The notes under the pieces were generated by a model. It worked only from the letters and a program-made list of their open reading frames with translations, was not told the origin of the DNA and did no database searches. Below, piece by piece: positions 49,231-59,480 of a stretch of 64,000 bases of DNA (positions are counted from its first letter, which is position 1; the number at the start of each line of letters is the position of its first letter). The stretch is from Sphingobacterium sp. xlx-96 (lineage in GTDB: Bacteria > Bacteroidota > Bacteroidia > Sphingobacteriales > Sphingobacteriaceae), in the NCBI RefSeq assembly GCF_011007365.1, contig NZ_WFKM01000007.1, positions 62,001 through 126,000 of the forward strand, read 5' to 3'. A program made the translations under genes and the position numbers.

Positions 49231-52200
49231 ATGAAACAAAAATTACTCAGTTTTATTTTTGTGTTTACATTCCTTGTCGGGGTTTCGTTTGCACAAAATC
49301 GTCAGGTGAGTGGTAAGGTTACTTCTTCAGTAGATGGTGCTCCGGTAGCAGGTGCATCCATTTCTGTAGTAGGTACCAGCACTGCTACGCAGACTGACAA
49401 TGCAGGTGTCTTTAAGATTAATGTTGCCGAGGGGTCGACTTTGAACGTCTCTTACATCGGTTATCTTGCACAACGTATTACGGTAGGTACACAAAACACC
49501 CTTAACATTGTGTTAGAATCCGAAGAGAACGCTTTGGAGGAAGTGGTCGTTACGGCAATGGGACAGTCTCGTCAAAAAAGAGCTTTAAGTTATGCAACAC
49601 AAGAAGTGAAAGGCGATAAATTGACGGAAGCTGCCAATAGTAATTTAGCGACGGCGATCCAAGGTAAAGTGTCGGGGGTACAAGTTACGCCTTCGTCGGG
49701 TATGCCAGGAGCTTCTGCCAATATTACCATCCGTGGCGCACGTTCGTTTACAGGTAATAACTCTCCTTTGTATGTAGTGGACGGAATGCCGATTTCTTCC
49801 GGAAATGACGTTTCGACTGGAAATAGTGTTTCCGGTGCCGACTATGCATCGAGAGGATTGGATATTGACCCAAATGATATAGAGAGTATTAATATCCTAA
49901 AAGGACAGGCTGCTTCGGCGTTGTACGGTATGCGTGCTTCTAATGGCGTAATTATTATTACTACGAAAAGCGGTAAAGGCAAGCAAGGGAAACCTCAGAT
50001 TTCTTACAATTCTAATGTTTCGTTTGATAAAGTGTCTGTGTTGCCTGATTTTCAGGATACTTATGCCCAAGGGATCGGAGGTAAATATTCACCAATGTCC
50101 TCGACTTCTTGGGGACAACGTATAGATCAGTTGCATTTAGATCCAGTATATGGAGGAAGTGTGGATAATGCCTATACGCAGAAATACGGAAGACAAGAGG
50201 GGAAATACTTTGTACAGCAACGTGCTAATGCGGGATTAGATCCATGGGCGACTCCACAGTCCTATAATAATGCAAAGGAATTCTTTGAGATCGGGAACAC
50301 ATATAATAACTCGTTTAATATTGTTCAAGGTTTTGACAAAGGAAGCTACGCGATGTCATTAGGAGCTACCAATGCTGATGGTATTGTGCCTTCAACAGGT
50401 ATGGATCGCTATACTGCAAAGCTAGCTGGCGAGGCAAAATTATCAGATAAATGGACTACAGGTTTTAGTGGTAACTACGTGAATTCTAAAATCACAAAAC
50501 AGACAGGAGCCAATAACGGTATTATAGCAACCTTGTACGGAGCACCGGCATCTTATGATCTTAAAGGTATTCCTTCTTATTACCTGAATAATCCTACGCA
50601 ACAAAATACATACCGTAGTACAGGTGGTTTCGATGGTGTTTATTGGGCCGTAGATAACAACAAGTTTTCTGAGAACACGCAGCGTTTCTTTGGGAACGGA
50701 TTCGGGCAGTATGCTACAGATCTAGGTGATAATCAAAAGTTGATCCTTAAGTATCAAGCAGGTGTTGATTCTTACACAACTAATTATACGGATCTTTGGG
50801 GATACGGACATGCCAATGCTAACGGTGAAGTCGAAAACTATCATATCTCTGTTACGGAATGGAACTCTTTAGGGACAGCTTCTTACAACTGGAAGATCAA
50901 TGAGGATCTTGTGTTTGATGCGATGATCGGTAATGAGATTGTTAATCGTACGCGTAGAAGAGATTATGCTTACGGTATGAATTTCAACTTTCCGGAATGG
51001 AATAACATTAATAACGCGGCAACTGTAATCACAGAACAAAATTTGCGTAATAGCCGTACGTTTGGTACGTTCGGGAGTTTAGCGTTAGCTTACAAAAATA
51101 TGTTGTTTTTGAATGCTACAGGGCGTAACGATATTGTTTCTTCTATGCCACGTAACAATCGTTCATTCTTTTACCCTTCGGTATCTACGGCATTTGTGTT
51201 TACAGAATTAGAGTCTGTGAGAAACTCGATCTTAACAATGGGTAAGATAAGAGCGTCTTATGCAGAAGTGGGACAAGCGGGTGATTATTATTTGAGCTAC
51301 TACGATAAGCCTGTTTATGGAGGAGGATTTTCTTCGGGTACGCCTATTCTGTATCCAATCAATGGTACTACTTCATATACACCGTATTCAATCATTTACG
51401 ATCCAAGTCTAAGGCCTCAAAATACGCAGGCGATCGAAGTGGGTACAGATTTGACATTCTGGAATGGTTTGGTGAATTTGAACTATACCTTCTCACGTCA
51501 GAATGTAAAGGATCAGATCTTTCAGGTTCCTTTAGCGGCCTCAACAGGTTATTCTAGCTTGGTCACCAACGGAGGTAAGATTCATACCAATACACATGAG
51601 TTGACACTGGCTGTAGCACCTTACAGAGATGGAGATTTCAAATGGGATTTTGCCTTCAATTTTACAAAGATTGACAACTATGTTGACGAGCTAAAGGAGG
51701 GTGTTAATAGCATTTTTATGGGAGGATTTACCGAGCCTCAGGTGCGTGCAGGTATCGGTGAGAAGTTTCCGGTCATTTACGGTGTTTCTTACTTGAGAAA
51801 TGACGCAGGACAGATTGTCGTAGATGCAGATGGTATGCCACAGGCAGGTCCAGAGCAAGTTATCGGTTCTGTTTCTCCAGACTTTAATTTAGGCTTTAAT
51901 ACGAATTTTGAATACAAAAAAATTCGCTTGTCTGCAGTTTTTGATTGGAAGCAGGGCGGTCAGATGTTTCACGGTACAGCAGGTGTTTTGGATTATTATG
52001 GTGTGACTCAAAAGTCAGCAGATTTCCGCAGTGGAACAGGATTTATGTTTGAACAAGATGCTGTTAAAGAGGTCGCTCCGGGACAATACGAGAAAAATGA
52101 TATCGTCATAGATCCATCTAGGGCTTTCGAATATTTTACGAATATGAATGATATCTCCGAGTCATCAATTCGCGGGACTTCATTTGTGAAACTTCGGGAA

Positions 52201-52404
52201 GTAGCCTTAGGTTATCCAGTTTATCAAACATCTAAACTAAAGGTAGACGTTAATGCATTTGCACGTAACCTCATTCTTTGGTCGGAACTTAAAGGATTTG
52301 ATCCTGAGGTTTCACAAGGTAATACCAATATGTCTGGCGCATTCGAACGGTTTTCACTTCCAGGCACGTCGAGTTATGGGTTAGGTGTTAATATTAAATT
52401 CTAA
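49231..52404 (+). CDS. SusC/RagA-family TonB-linked outer-membrane receptor (susC1)
   Basis: The product has 1057 residues: signal peptide (MKQKLLSFIFVFTFLVGVSF to AQ), carboxypeptidase-regulatory-like domain (QNRQVSGKVTSSVDGAPVAG, about 22-100), TonB box region EEVVVTAMG (about 106), plug (about 115-240; NITIRGARSFTGNNSPLYVV, DIESINILKGQAASALYGMR, ASNGVIIITTKSGKGKQGK) and barrel ending GVNIKF. Forms a pedal-bin importer with the SusD at 52416. No glycosidase or sensor adjoins, so the substrate is unknown; such orphan pairs may import peptides, glycans or iron complexes. Confidence 0.95.
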   Translation: MKQKLLSFIFVFTFLVGVSFAQNRQVSGKVTSSVDGAPVAGASISVVGTSTATQTDNAGVFKINVAEGSTLNVSYIGYLAQRITVGTQNTLNIVLESEENALEEVVVTAMGQSRQKRALSYATQEVKGDKLTEAANSNLATAIQGKVSGVQVTPSSGMPGASANITIRGARSFTGNNSPLYVVDGMPISSGNDVSTGNSVSGADYASRGLDIDPNDIESINILKGQAASALYGMRASNGVIIITTKSGKGKQGKPQISYNSNVSFDKVSVLPDFQDTYAQGIGGKYSPMSSTSWGQRIDQLHLDPVYGGSVDNAYTQKYGRQEGKYFVQQRANAGLDPWATPQSYNNAKEFFEIGNTYNNSFNIVQGFDKGSYAMSLGATNADGIVPSTGMDRYTAKLAGEAKLSDKWTTGFSGNYVNSKITKQTGANNGIIATLYGAPASYDLKGIPSYYLNNPTQQNTYRSTGGFDGVYWAVDNNKFSENTQRFFGNGFGQYATDLGDNQKLILKYQAGVDSYTTNYTDLWGYGHANANGEVENYHISVTEWNSLGTASYNWKINEDLVFDAMIGNEIVNRTRRRDYAYGMNFNFPEWNNINNAATVITEQNLRNSRTFGTFGSLALAYKNMLFLNATGRNDIVSSMPRNNRSFFYPSVSTAFVFTELESVRNSILTMGKIRASYAEVGQAGDYYLSYYDKPVYGGGFSSGTPILYPINGTTSYTPYSIIYDPSLRPQNTQAIEVGTDLTFWNGLVNLNYTFSRQNVKDQIFQVPLAASTGYSSLVTNGGKIHTNTHELTLAVAPYRDGDFKWDFAFNFTKIDNYVDELKEGVNSIFMGGFTEPQVRAGIGEKFPVIYGVSYLRNDAGQIVVDADGMPQAGPEQVIGSVSPDFNLGFNTNFEYKKIRLSAVFDWKQGGQMFHGTAGVLDYYGVTQKSADFRSGTGFMFEQDAVKEVAPGQYEKNDIVIDPSRAFEYFTNMNDISESSIRGTSFVKLREVALGYPVYQTSKLKVDVNAFARNLILWSELKGFDPEVSQGNTNMSGAFERFSLPGTSSYGLGVNIKF

Positions 52405-52415
52405 TAATTACGACA

Positions 52416-54014
52416 ATGAAATTAAAACTAAATATAGTAGGCTTACTCGCTATAGGAATTTTAGCGACTCCAGTACTTTTCACTTCTTGTTCAGAGGATG
52501 TTATGGACGGGATCAATGAGAATATCGATAAGCCGAAAGATGTACAAGCAAAATTTATTCTTACTGATATTATTACGCGTACAGCATTTTACAACGTAGG
52601 GGGGGATTTTAATACGTACTTGTCAGCCTATGTAGAGCATGAAGCAGGTACGCACAATCAACTTTGGAATGCCGAACAAAGACTTAACTCAGTATCAGCA
52701 GCTTCTACATTTAATAACGTGTGGGGTTCTGTTTATACAGCTTTGAGAGATTCCCGTTTGGTGATCGAAAAATGTTCTGAAGGCGGATCTCAATCTGGTA
52801 ACTACACTACTTTAGGTATAGGACAGGTGATGGCTGCTTACAATTTAGCGCTATTGACCGACTTGTTTGGTGATGTCCCATATTCTGAAGGATTTAATCC
52901 TTTGCAAGTCCGTGCTCCTAAATTGGATAAACAAGAAGAACTATATAAGCAGATCTTTGCCTATTTAGATGCAGCTGTAGTTAATCTACCGAAAGGGGAT
53001 ACCCACGGATCAGGTCCAGTAGGAACGCAGGATTTGTTGTTCGGGGGTAACATTGGTAGTTGGACTAAGTTTGCCTATGGATTGAAAGCCAGATATTCGA
53101 TGCGTCTGTTAAATAAAACAGGAGCTACTGCAGAGGTATTGAATGGGATCGTTGCAGATGTCGATAAGTCGTTTAAAAACGCTGCAGAAGAAGCGAAGTT
53201 TAAAATTTATGATGCTTCAAATCTGAATCCTTTATTTGATTTTCAGTGGTCTAGAGATGGTCTTGCAGCAAGTAAGAGTATCGCAGATAAAATGATTGCG
53301 CGTAAGGATCCAAGAGCTACTCGTAGCTTTATGAATCCGCCAAAGGCTATTGATCGGGTTACAAATTGGATTCAGGTCGCCAATATAGGTAATGATCAGG
53401 CTGCATATGATCTGTTGGCCGTAAATGGTAAAAATGAGCAGGTTCAAAACAAATATTTGACCTCTGTATTTGTTTACGCACAGACAGCTCCGACACAGTT
53501 CTTGAGTTACCATGAATTGCAGTTCTTGAAAGCTGAAGCTTTACAACGATTAGGTAAAGGTAGCTCAGAGGTAGAATCTGTCTTGAAGGAAGCAGTTACA
53601 GCTGCTATTAAAAATTCGGAGATTTCTATCAACGCGGCATTTTCTGCTCCACGTGTTTTGTCGAATGGCGTAATTACAGAGACTTCGCAGGATTTAACCG
53701 ATGCAGATATCTCAACTTACTTTAATGACCAAGTAAAAGCTCTATTTTTGGCTAACCCGTTAAAAGAGATTGCTAACCAAAAGTATTTAGCTTTTTACGG
53801 CGCTTCTGGCGAGTCTACGGAAATGTATAACGATATCCGTCGATGGAAAGCTAACGGCGAAGAGTTTATCGAGTTGAAAAATCCAGGTAAATTTCCTTTG
53901 CGTTTGCCATACGGTAACGATGATACAACGACTAATCCAAATGTGGAAGCAGCATTTGGAAATGGACAGTACGTTTATACCGAGCAGGTATGGTGGGCTG
54001 GCGGTACACGATAA
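52416..54014 (+). CDS. SusD-like lipoprotein (SusD-like_2 group), partner of susC1
   Basis: The product has 532 residues with a lipoprotein signal ending LFTSCSEDVMDG. TPR-rich SusD fold: QVMAAYNLALLTDLFGDVPY and SEGFNPL, TKFAYGLKARYSMRLLNKT, FLSYHELQFLKAEALQRLG, the C-terminal FYGASGESTEMYNDIRRWKA and FPLRLPYGNDDTTTNPNVEA. It caps SusC1 on the cell surface. It starts 11 nt after susC1 and ends with a terminator at 54037-54068. Confidence 0.94.
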   Translation: MKLKLNIVGLLAIGILATPVLFTSCSEDVMDGINENIDKPKDVQAKFILTDIITRTAFYNVGGDFNTYLSAYVEHEAGTHNQLWNAEQRLNSVSAASTFNNVWGSVYTALRDSRLVIEKCSEGGSQSGNYTTLGIGQVMAAYNLALLTDLFGDVPYSEGFNPLQVRAPKLDKQEELYKQIFAYLDAAVVNLPKGDTHGSGPVGTQDLLFGGNIGSWTKFAYGLKARYSMRLLNKTGATAEVLNGIVADVDKSFKNAAEEAKFKIYDASNLNPLFDFQWSRDGLAASKSIADKMIARKDPRATRSFMNPPKAIDRVTNWIQVANIGNDQAAYDLLAVNGKNEQVQNKYLTSVFVYAQTAPTQFLSYHELQFLKAEALQRLGKGSSEVESVLKEAVTAAIKNSEISINAAFSAPRVLSNGVITETSQDLTDADISTYFNDQVKALFLANPLKEIANQKYLAFYGASGESTEMYNDIRRWKANGEEFIELKNPGKFPLRLPYGNDDTTTNPNVEAAFGNGQYVYTEQVWWAGGTR

Positions 54015-54036
54015 GTTCTATTTTTTAATTAATAGG

Positions 54037-54068
54037 ATGCCTCTCATGAAAATGGGGGGCATTTTTTG
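54037..54068 (+). terminator. Intrinsic terminator of the susC1-susD1 operon
   Basis: ATGCCTCTCAT (54037-54047) and ATGGGGGGCAT (54052-54062) pair with two G-U pairs around GAAA, followed by a T run (attttttgtt). Confidence 0.8.
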
Positions 54069-54133
54069 TTTGTTTAATTTTTTCTTTCTATCTCTTTTCT
54101 GGTACGAATTAGTGGCTTGAAATCTGGTTTTTA

Positions 54134-54616
54134 TTATTGGTTGTTTAGTTAATAGTTTCTGTCATCGTTACAATTAGAATAGGATTCCGTATTTTTTCTT
54201 GTTTAAAGTGATGTTTCTGAAAAAAAAATGTTAAAAAGTGTGAAACTTTATTTTTTTTTATATGTTTGCATAGTAATATCACTGCTAAGATAGTACGCTA
54301 CTAACAACAAACAATTGTAAAAACTAAACATACAAACACATGAAACAAAAATTACTCAATTTATCCCCTCGTCTTTGGATTTAAATTATTATTTAAAGCC
54401 GGAGTCGAACCGAACAGTTACCAAGGGTACGAATCTAATTTATTTCTTAACAACTCAGATTTAGCAATCGTTATTAGTTCTGTTTTTAATTTTATCAGAT
54501 TTTGATAAAACTTTCCATCTGTGTCTAATAAGTGTTAGGTATGGGACTGTGATAGTATATCTAAATTTTGCGTTGTATAATTTGTTATAAAAAATTTTAA
54601 CTAAACACATAAACAC
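54134..54616 (+). promoter_or_regulatory. susC2 leader region with promoter and duplicated susC start
   Basis: A -7 box TATGTTTG (54261-54268) is followed by a leader ending in AACATACAAACACATGAAACA at 54326-54346, i.e. a copy of the susC start. That ATG (54340) opens only 14 codons (MKQKLLNLSPRLWI) to 54384. About 235 nt later the same AACTAAACACATAAACACATG motif recurs at the true start (54617). 54134-54390 is clearly homologous to 60833-61085 upstream of susC3; the spacer after it is not. A small hairpin TTTTATCA/TGATAAAA is at 54490-54510. Confidence 0.7.
54340..54384 (+). CDS. 14-codon mini-ORF duplicating the SusC N-terminus (susC2 leader)
   Basis: It encodes MKQKLLNLSPRLWI; the first seven codons are the same as those of the SusC receptors, after which it diverges and stops. 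It has the same length as the mini-ORF at 61036. It could be a translated leader or a relic of a duplication. Translation is not proven. Confidence 0.4.
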   Translation: MKQKLLNLSPRLWI

Positions 54617-57600
54617 ATGAAACAAAAATTACTCAGTTTATTTTTTGTGCTGACATGCCTTATCGGCGTGTCGATGGCACAAAATCGGCAAGTGAGTGGG
54701 AAGGTTACCTCTGCAACAGATGGTTCTCCTATTGGAGGAGTATCTGTGTCAGTTGTTGGCAGCTCTACCGCTACACAGACTGATGGTGCAGGTAACTACT
54801 CAATATCTGTGCCCGAAGGTTCGACTTTAAATTATAGTTATATTGGATATGCCTCGCAAAGAGTTAAGGTTGATTCACGCTCTGTTGTTAATGTAAGTCT
54901 AGTTTCTGCAGACAATTCTTTAGAAGAGGTCGTGGTAACGGCTATGGGAATACAACGTTCGGCGAAGAGCTTAACTTATGCTACTACCAAAGTTAACCCG
55001 GATGATTTATTGCAAAATTCTGAACCAGATTTATTAAAATCTATGCAAGGTAAAGTAGCAGGGGTAGATATTCGTACTTCTCAGGGAACTCCTGGAGCGG
55101 CGACACGTTTTCAAGTTCGTGGTAATTCGTCTTTTTTTGGTGATAATCAACCTTTAATTATTGTTGATGGGGTGCCGTATGATAATTCTATGGTAGAATC
55201 TAGTAGCATGACTTCAGGAGGTGCAGCTTATTCTTCGGGTATCTCAAATCTAGATCCAAATGACATTGAAAGCTTCAACGTGTTGAAAGGGTCTGCAGCA
55301 GCAGCTTTATATGGTTCCAGAGCTTCCAACGGTGTTGTTATTATTACAACTAAATCTGGGAGTGCGAAGCTAGACCAACCTACATCGGTAACGTTAAGAA
55401 GTTCCATTTCCTTGGAAAACATAGCAAATCTTCCGGAGTATCAGAATTCATATGGTGCGGGTTCTCAGTTTAATTATTCAGCATCTAATGGTTCTTGGGG
55501 ACCAAAATTTGGGACGATTGATAGCATTCCCACTTGGGGCCCATATTTGGCAGCATATCCAGAGCTTTTTGGAAAAAATGTTGCTTATAGAGCTTATCCT
55601 AATAATGTTAAGGATTTATTTCAAACTGGGCGTGTTTTAGAGAACTCGATAAATTTTGCTGGAGGATCGGCAAAATCTGGGTTCAATGTGACCTTATCTC
55701 AAATGGATCACAAAGGGTATGTACCAAATTCTTCATTTAAAAGATATAATTTATCTGCTGGGGGAAATTTGAAAGTTTCAGAGCGCATGAATGTGCGAGG
55801 TAGTTTAGCTTATACAAATTCTAATCAAGTCGGTGGTTATTTTGGAGAAAATCAGGTTGACGGTGCGGCTTCATCGTTTGCTCGCTCATTATTTTTAGCT
55901 CGTAATTGGAACGGATCTTTGCCATGGTCTGATAAGCTTGGAAATAATTTGAATTGGCTCGGAGCAGGGCAATTTGATCATCCTATGTGGTCTGCTTACA
56001 ATAATTACGCTACGACACTAGAGAATAGAGTTTTAGGTTCTTTTGCAGCAGATTTCAAAATCAATGATTGGTGGAAATTAGACTATAATTTAGGTGCAAA
56101 TTTAGGGTTCATGAATAGAAATGAGGTTTACGAAATTTCATCTAGAGCAAAAGAAGGGCTTGGCGCATTGATTATTGATAAACGGGATACCAAAGAATTA
56201 GAAACAACGTTTAAAAGTACGTTTACACCAAAAATTACGGATGAAATTTCTCTTACTGGTGTAATAGGGTTTAACTATAACCAACGCATTGTTGATCGTA
56301 ACCAAGATGAAGGGAAGCGATTTATTGCAAGAGGAATTTATAACTTAACAAATACGGAGCAAAAGTTGTTCAATATAGATTTTTTTAATAAAAGAAGAAT
56401 CATGGGACTTTTTGCTGACGCAACGTTTGACTATAAGCAGTACTTGTATCTTACTTTAAGCGCCCGTAATGATTGGTCTTCTACGTTGCCTAAGAGTTCG
56501 AGATCATATTTTTATCCTGGTGTTTCAGGCGCTTTTGTGTTCTCTGAGGCTTTGGGCCTAGAAAGTGATATTTTGAGTTTTGGGAAAATACGGGCGGCCT
56601 GGGCAAAGGTCGGACGGGACACGGATCCATATAGTTTGTTGACTACTTATGTTGTTGAAAATAATTTTCTTGGTAAGCCTACGGGGCATATTGATTACAG
56701 ATTTCAATCACCTAATTTAACTCCTGAATTCTCAAATGAGGTAGAATTTGGAGCAGAGCTTATTTTGTTTAGAAATCGATTGAATCTGGATGTTAGTTGG
56801 TATAATAAAACGTCTACAGATTTATTAGCACCTATTGCTCTTTCGCCATCGTCTGGTTTTGACGAGTACTTTACGAATTTTGGCAAGATAAATAATAAAG
56901 GTGTTGAAATAAGTTTAGGCCTCAAGCCGTTATCTCCAGATAGTCCTGTTAAGTGGAACCTTACTGCTGCATTTACAAAAAACAAAAATATTGTTGAAGA
57001 ACTTATCGCTGGTACCCCGCGTATTGAGTTGAGAGCAATGTTAAGCGGTTCGATCTCTACATATCTTGAGCCTGGAATGCCTTTTGGTTACTTGAGAGGA
57101 ACCAAGGTTTATAGAGATGACGAAGGAAATGTCTTGATAAATCCTGCTACGGGAGGTATGATCGAGGATAAGACCCAGGAGTATATGGTTGGTGACCCAA
57201 ATCCCGATTTCAAGTTAGGTATTAATAATACGGTTACTTATAAAGGTTTCTCTTTTGCAGCTTTATTTGATTGGACAAAAGGGGGGGATATGTATTCTGT
57301 AACTAACAGCTCCTTATTAGGTAGAGGTGTTACAAAGGATACGGAGGGACGCGAGTACAACGCGATTCTACCAGGTGTTTATGGAGACCCCATTACTGGA
57401 AAGCCAATTCTCGATGGAGCACAGAATAAAATTTGGAACCAGACAAAGTTAACCGTAAATGATTTGTACTTTTCTCCAAATCCAGATATTGGTCAAACTT
57501 TTGCTATCAATACTGCAACGGAGTGGAATATCTATGATGCCACTGTTTACAGATTACGTGAAGTTTCAATTGGCTATGAATTGCCGAAAGCGATCTTTAA

Positions 57601-57793
57601 TAATTCATTCATAAAAGGGGTGAGTTTGAGTGTAACAGGAAGAAATCTGTGGTTTTTTGCCCCGAACTTTCCTAAGTATTCAAATTTTGACCCAGAAGTT
57701 GCTAGCTACGGTTCTTCTTCTTCTCAAGGTGTTGAGTTATCTGCGGCGCCAACAACAAAGCGTTATGGTTTTAATTTAGTTGCAAGATTTTAA
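54617..57793 (+). CDS. SusC/RagA-family TonB-linked outer-membrane receptor (susC2)
   Basis: The product has 1058 residues. Its first ~60 residues are nearly the same as those of susC1 and susC3 (MKQKLLSLFFVLTCLIGVSM, QNRQVSGKVTSATDG), while plug and barrel diverge: DIRTSQGTPGAATRFQVRGN, DPNDIESFNVLKGSAAAALY, GSRASNGVVIITTKSGSAKL, and a barrel ending GFNLVARF. It pairs with the SusD at 57804 (10 nt downstream). The long 5' region with a decoy start is described separately. Substrate unknown. Confidence 0.95.
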   Translation: MKQKLLSLFFVLTCLIGVSMAQNRQVSGKVTSATDGSPIGGVSVSVVGSSTATQTDGAGNYSISVPEGSTLNYSYIGYASQRVKVDSRSVVNVSLVSADNSLEEVVVTAMGIQRSAKSLTYATTKVNPDDLLQNSEPDLLKSMQGKVAGVDIRTSQGTPGAATRFQVRGNSSFFGDNQPLIIVDGVPYDNSMVESSSMTSGGAAYSSGISNLDPNDIESFNVLKGSAAAALYGSRASNGVVIITTKSGSAKLDQPTSVTLRSSISLENIANLPEYQNSYGAGSQFNYSASNGSWGPKFGTIDSIPTWGPYLAAYPELFGKNVAYRAYPNNVKDLFQTGRVLENSINFAGGSAKSGFNVTLSQMDHKGYVPNSSFKRYNLSAGGNLKVSERMNVRGSLAYTNSNQVGGYFGENQVDGAASSFARSLFLARNWNGSLPWSDKLGNNLNWLGAGQFDHPMWSAYNNYATTLENRVLGSFAADFKINDWWKLDYNLGANLGFMNRNEVYEISSRAKEGLGALIIDKRDTKELETTFKSTFTPKITDEISLTGVIGFNYNQRIVDRNQDEGKRFIARGIYNLTNTEQKLFNIDFFNKRRIMGLFADATFDYKQYLYLTLSARNDWSSTLPKSSRSYFYPGVSGAFVFSEALGLESDILSFGKIRAAWAKVGRDTDPYSLLTTYVVENNFLGKPTGHIDYRFQSPNLTPEFSNEVEFGAELILFRNRLNLDVSWYNKTSTDLLAPIALSPSSGFDEYFTNFGKINNKGVEISLGLKPLSPDSPVKWNLTAAFTKNKNIVEELIAGTPRIELRAMLSGSISTYLEPGMPFGYLRGTKVYRDDEGNVLINPATGGMIEDKTQEYMVGDPNPDFKLGINNTVTYKGFSFAALFDWTKGGDMYSVTNSSLLGRGVTKDTEGREYNAILPGVYGDPITGKPILDGAQNKIWNQTKLTVNDLYFSPNPDIGQTFAINTATEWNIYDATVYRLREVSIGYELPKAIFNNSFIKGVSLSVTGRNLWFFAPNFPKYSNFDPEVASYGSSSSQGVELSAAPTTKRYGFNLVARF

Positions 57794-57803
57794 TTAAGAA
57801 ATT

Positions 57804-59462
57804 ATGAAAATGTTTAGAAATATAGTGGTAGTGGGGTTATTGTTGACATCAGTCTCGTGTTCCAAGCAACTAGATATCAACACAGATCCCAATAATCCAT
57901 CTGAGTTAGAGTCTAAGATATTATTACCTCATATTCAGAAATTTATAGGTCAGAGTTTAGCCATGACTTCGGGGTTTAGTACAAGCTTATCGGCATATAT
58001 GCATCAGATGGTTCATTACGGCGATTACGATCAATATGGTGCTGCTGGTAACGATTTTGAAACGTCACAAGGATGGCAATATTCATATAGGGATGTATTG
58101 ACAAATGCAGATATTATTATTAAGCAAGAAACAGAGGAAGGAAATCTTCAATATGTTGGTATCGCTAAAATAATTAAGGCATATACATTTTCTTATCTAG
58201 TGGATTTGTATGGGGATATTCCATTTACTGAAGCGAATAAAGTTGCTGAAGGGATCTTATATCCTAAATATGATAAGGGACAGGACATTTATAAGCAATT
58301 GATAACCTTGTTAGATGAAGGTGTCGCGGATCTGAAGAATACGACTGCTACAAATTTAAAAAAGCCAGCTGCAGATGATTTGATTTATGGTGGTAGTGTT
58401 AATAATTGGGTAAAAGCAGCAAACTCTATAAAATTTAAATTATTAGTGCAAGTGCATAAAAAAGAGGATGTAAAAGCCCAGATAAGTGCGCTAATTGCGG
58501 AAAATAATATGATTAGCACCAACGCTGAAGCTTTCATGATTCCATACGGTAAGAATGAGGCAACAGATGATCGTAATCCCGGATTTGGCGAATATTTTGC
58601 AACACAACGAACTATGCACGTCAGTCCATGGCTTTACGAAATAATGGCCGGTTATAACACAAGTATATTTGAAGGACTAACTGATCCGCGTATTCCGTAT
58701 TATTTTTATAATCAAATGAAAGCATCTGATGCAGCAAATACAGAGTTGGAGTATAGAGACGGAGGTTTTGTCTCGAAGTATTTTGGATCTCAAGGCCCTA
58801 AGAGAGGTTCAAATGTACAGAATCAAGTTTCTCTTTTTGGGATATACCCAGTGGGAGGACGATATGATGACGGTAAAGGTGGTTCTGCTTCAGCTACTTC
58901 TGGAACTGGGGCGGCTCCATACCGTTTAATCACTAATGCAGATATTTTGTTTTTGAAAGCGGAGTTAATACAGGATGGTACAATAACAGGAGATGCAAAA
59001 GCAGTATTGGAATCTGCAATTAAGGAGGCTTTCAAAATGGTCGACTATGTTGTTTCAAAAAATGGATCTACTCAAGTTATTCCTACATTAGCGACATCTT
59101 CTGCTGCTACTGGTTATATCACTGGAGTTATGGATGAATTTACTTCAGGAAATAGTACGAAAAAAATGGAAATTATTATGACACAAAAATGGTTATCTAG
59201 TGTTGGGTCATCTGTTGATCAGTATAATGATTATAGGAGAACCGGATATCCAGTGTTGTTTTCCGCTGCAAATCTTGTTGATGGTAAAATTACCCCACCA
59301 TTAGAAGGTAATGGAGGTGAAAGCTTGCCTTCGGTGATTATACTGTTTAACAGAAAATTTCCGAACTCATTGCCGTTTAATCAGGATGAGGTAAATAAAA
59401 ACCCGAATACACCTGCTCAAAAAACAGATCTGAATGGAGCGAAGGTGTTTTGGATGCCATAA
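57804..59462 (+). CDS. SusD-like lipoprotein (SusD-like_2 group), partner of susC2
   Basis: The product has 552 residues with lipoprotein signal (VVVGLLLTSVSCSKQ). The opening CSKQLDINTDPNNPSELESK is typical of SusD-like_2 proteins, as are IAKIIKAYTFSYLVDLYGDI, NNWVKAANSIKFKLLVQ, ITNADILFLKAELIQDG and the late YNDYRRTGYPVLF. It starts 10 nt after susC2 and is 18 nt before the small lipoprotein gene: one operon. Confidence 0.94.
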   Translation: MKMFRNIVVVGLLLTSVSCSKQLDINTDPNNPSELESKILLPHIQKFIGQSLAMTSGFSTSLSAYMHQMVHYGDYDQYGAAGNDFETSQGWQYSYRDVLTNADIIIKQETEEGNLQYVGIAKIIKAYTFSYLVDLYGDIPFTEANKVAEGILYPKYDKGQDIYKQLITLLDEGVADLKNTTATNLKKPAADDLIYGGSVNNWVKAANSIKFKLLVQVHKKEDVKAQISALIAENNMISTNAEAFMIPYGKNEATDDRNPGFGEYFATQRTMHVSPWLYEIMAGYNTSIFEGLTDPRIPYYFYNQMKASDAANTELEYRDGGFVSKYFGSQGPKRGSNVQNQVSLFGIYPVGGRYDDGKGGSASATSGTGAAPYRLITNADILFLKAELIQDGTITGDAKAVLESAIKEAFKMVDYVVSKNGSTQVIPTLATSSAATGYITGVMDEFTSGNSTKKMEIIMTQKWLSSVGSSVDQYNDYRRTGYPVLFSAANLVDGKITPPLEGNGGESLPSVIILFNRKFPNSLPFNQDEVNKNPNTPAQKTDLNGAKVFWMP

Positions 59463-59480
59463 TATTAAATTAGTGAGAAA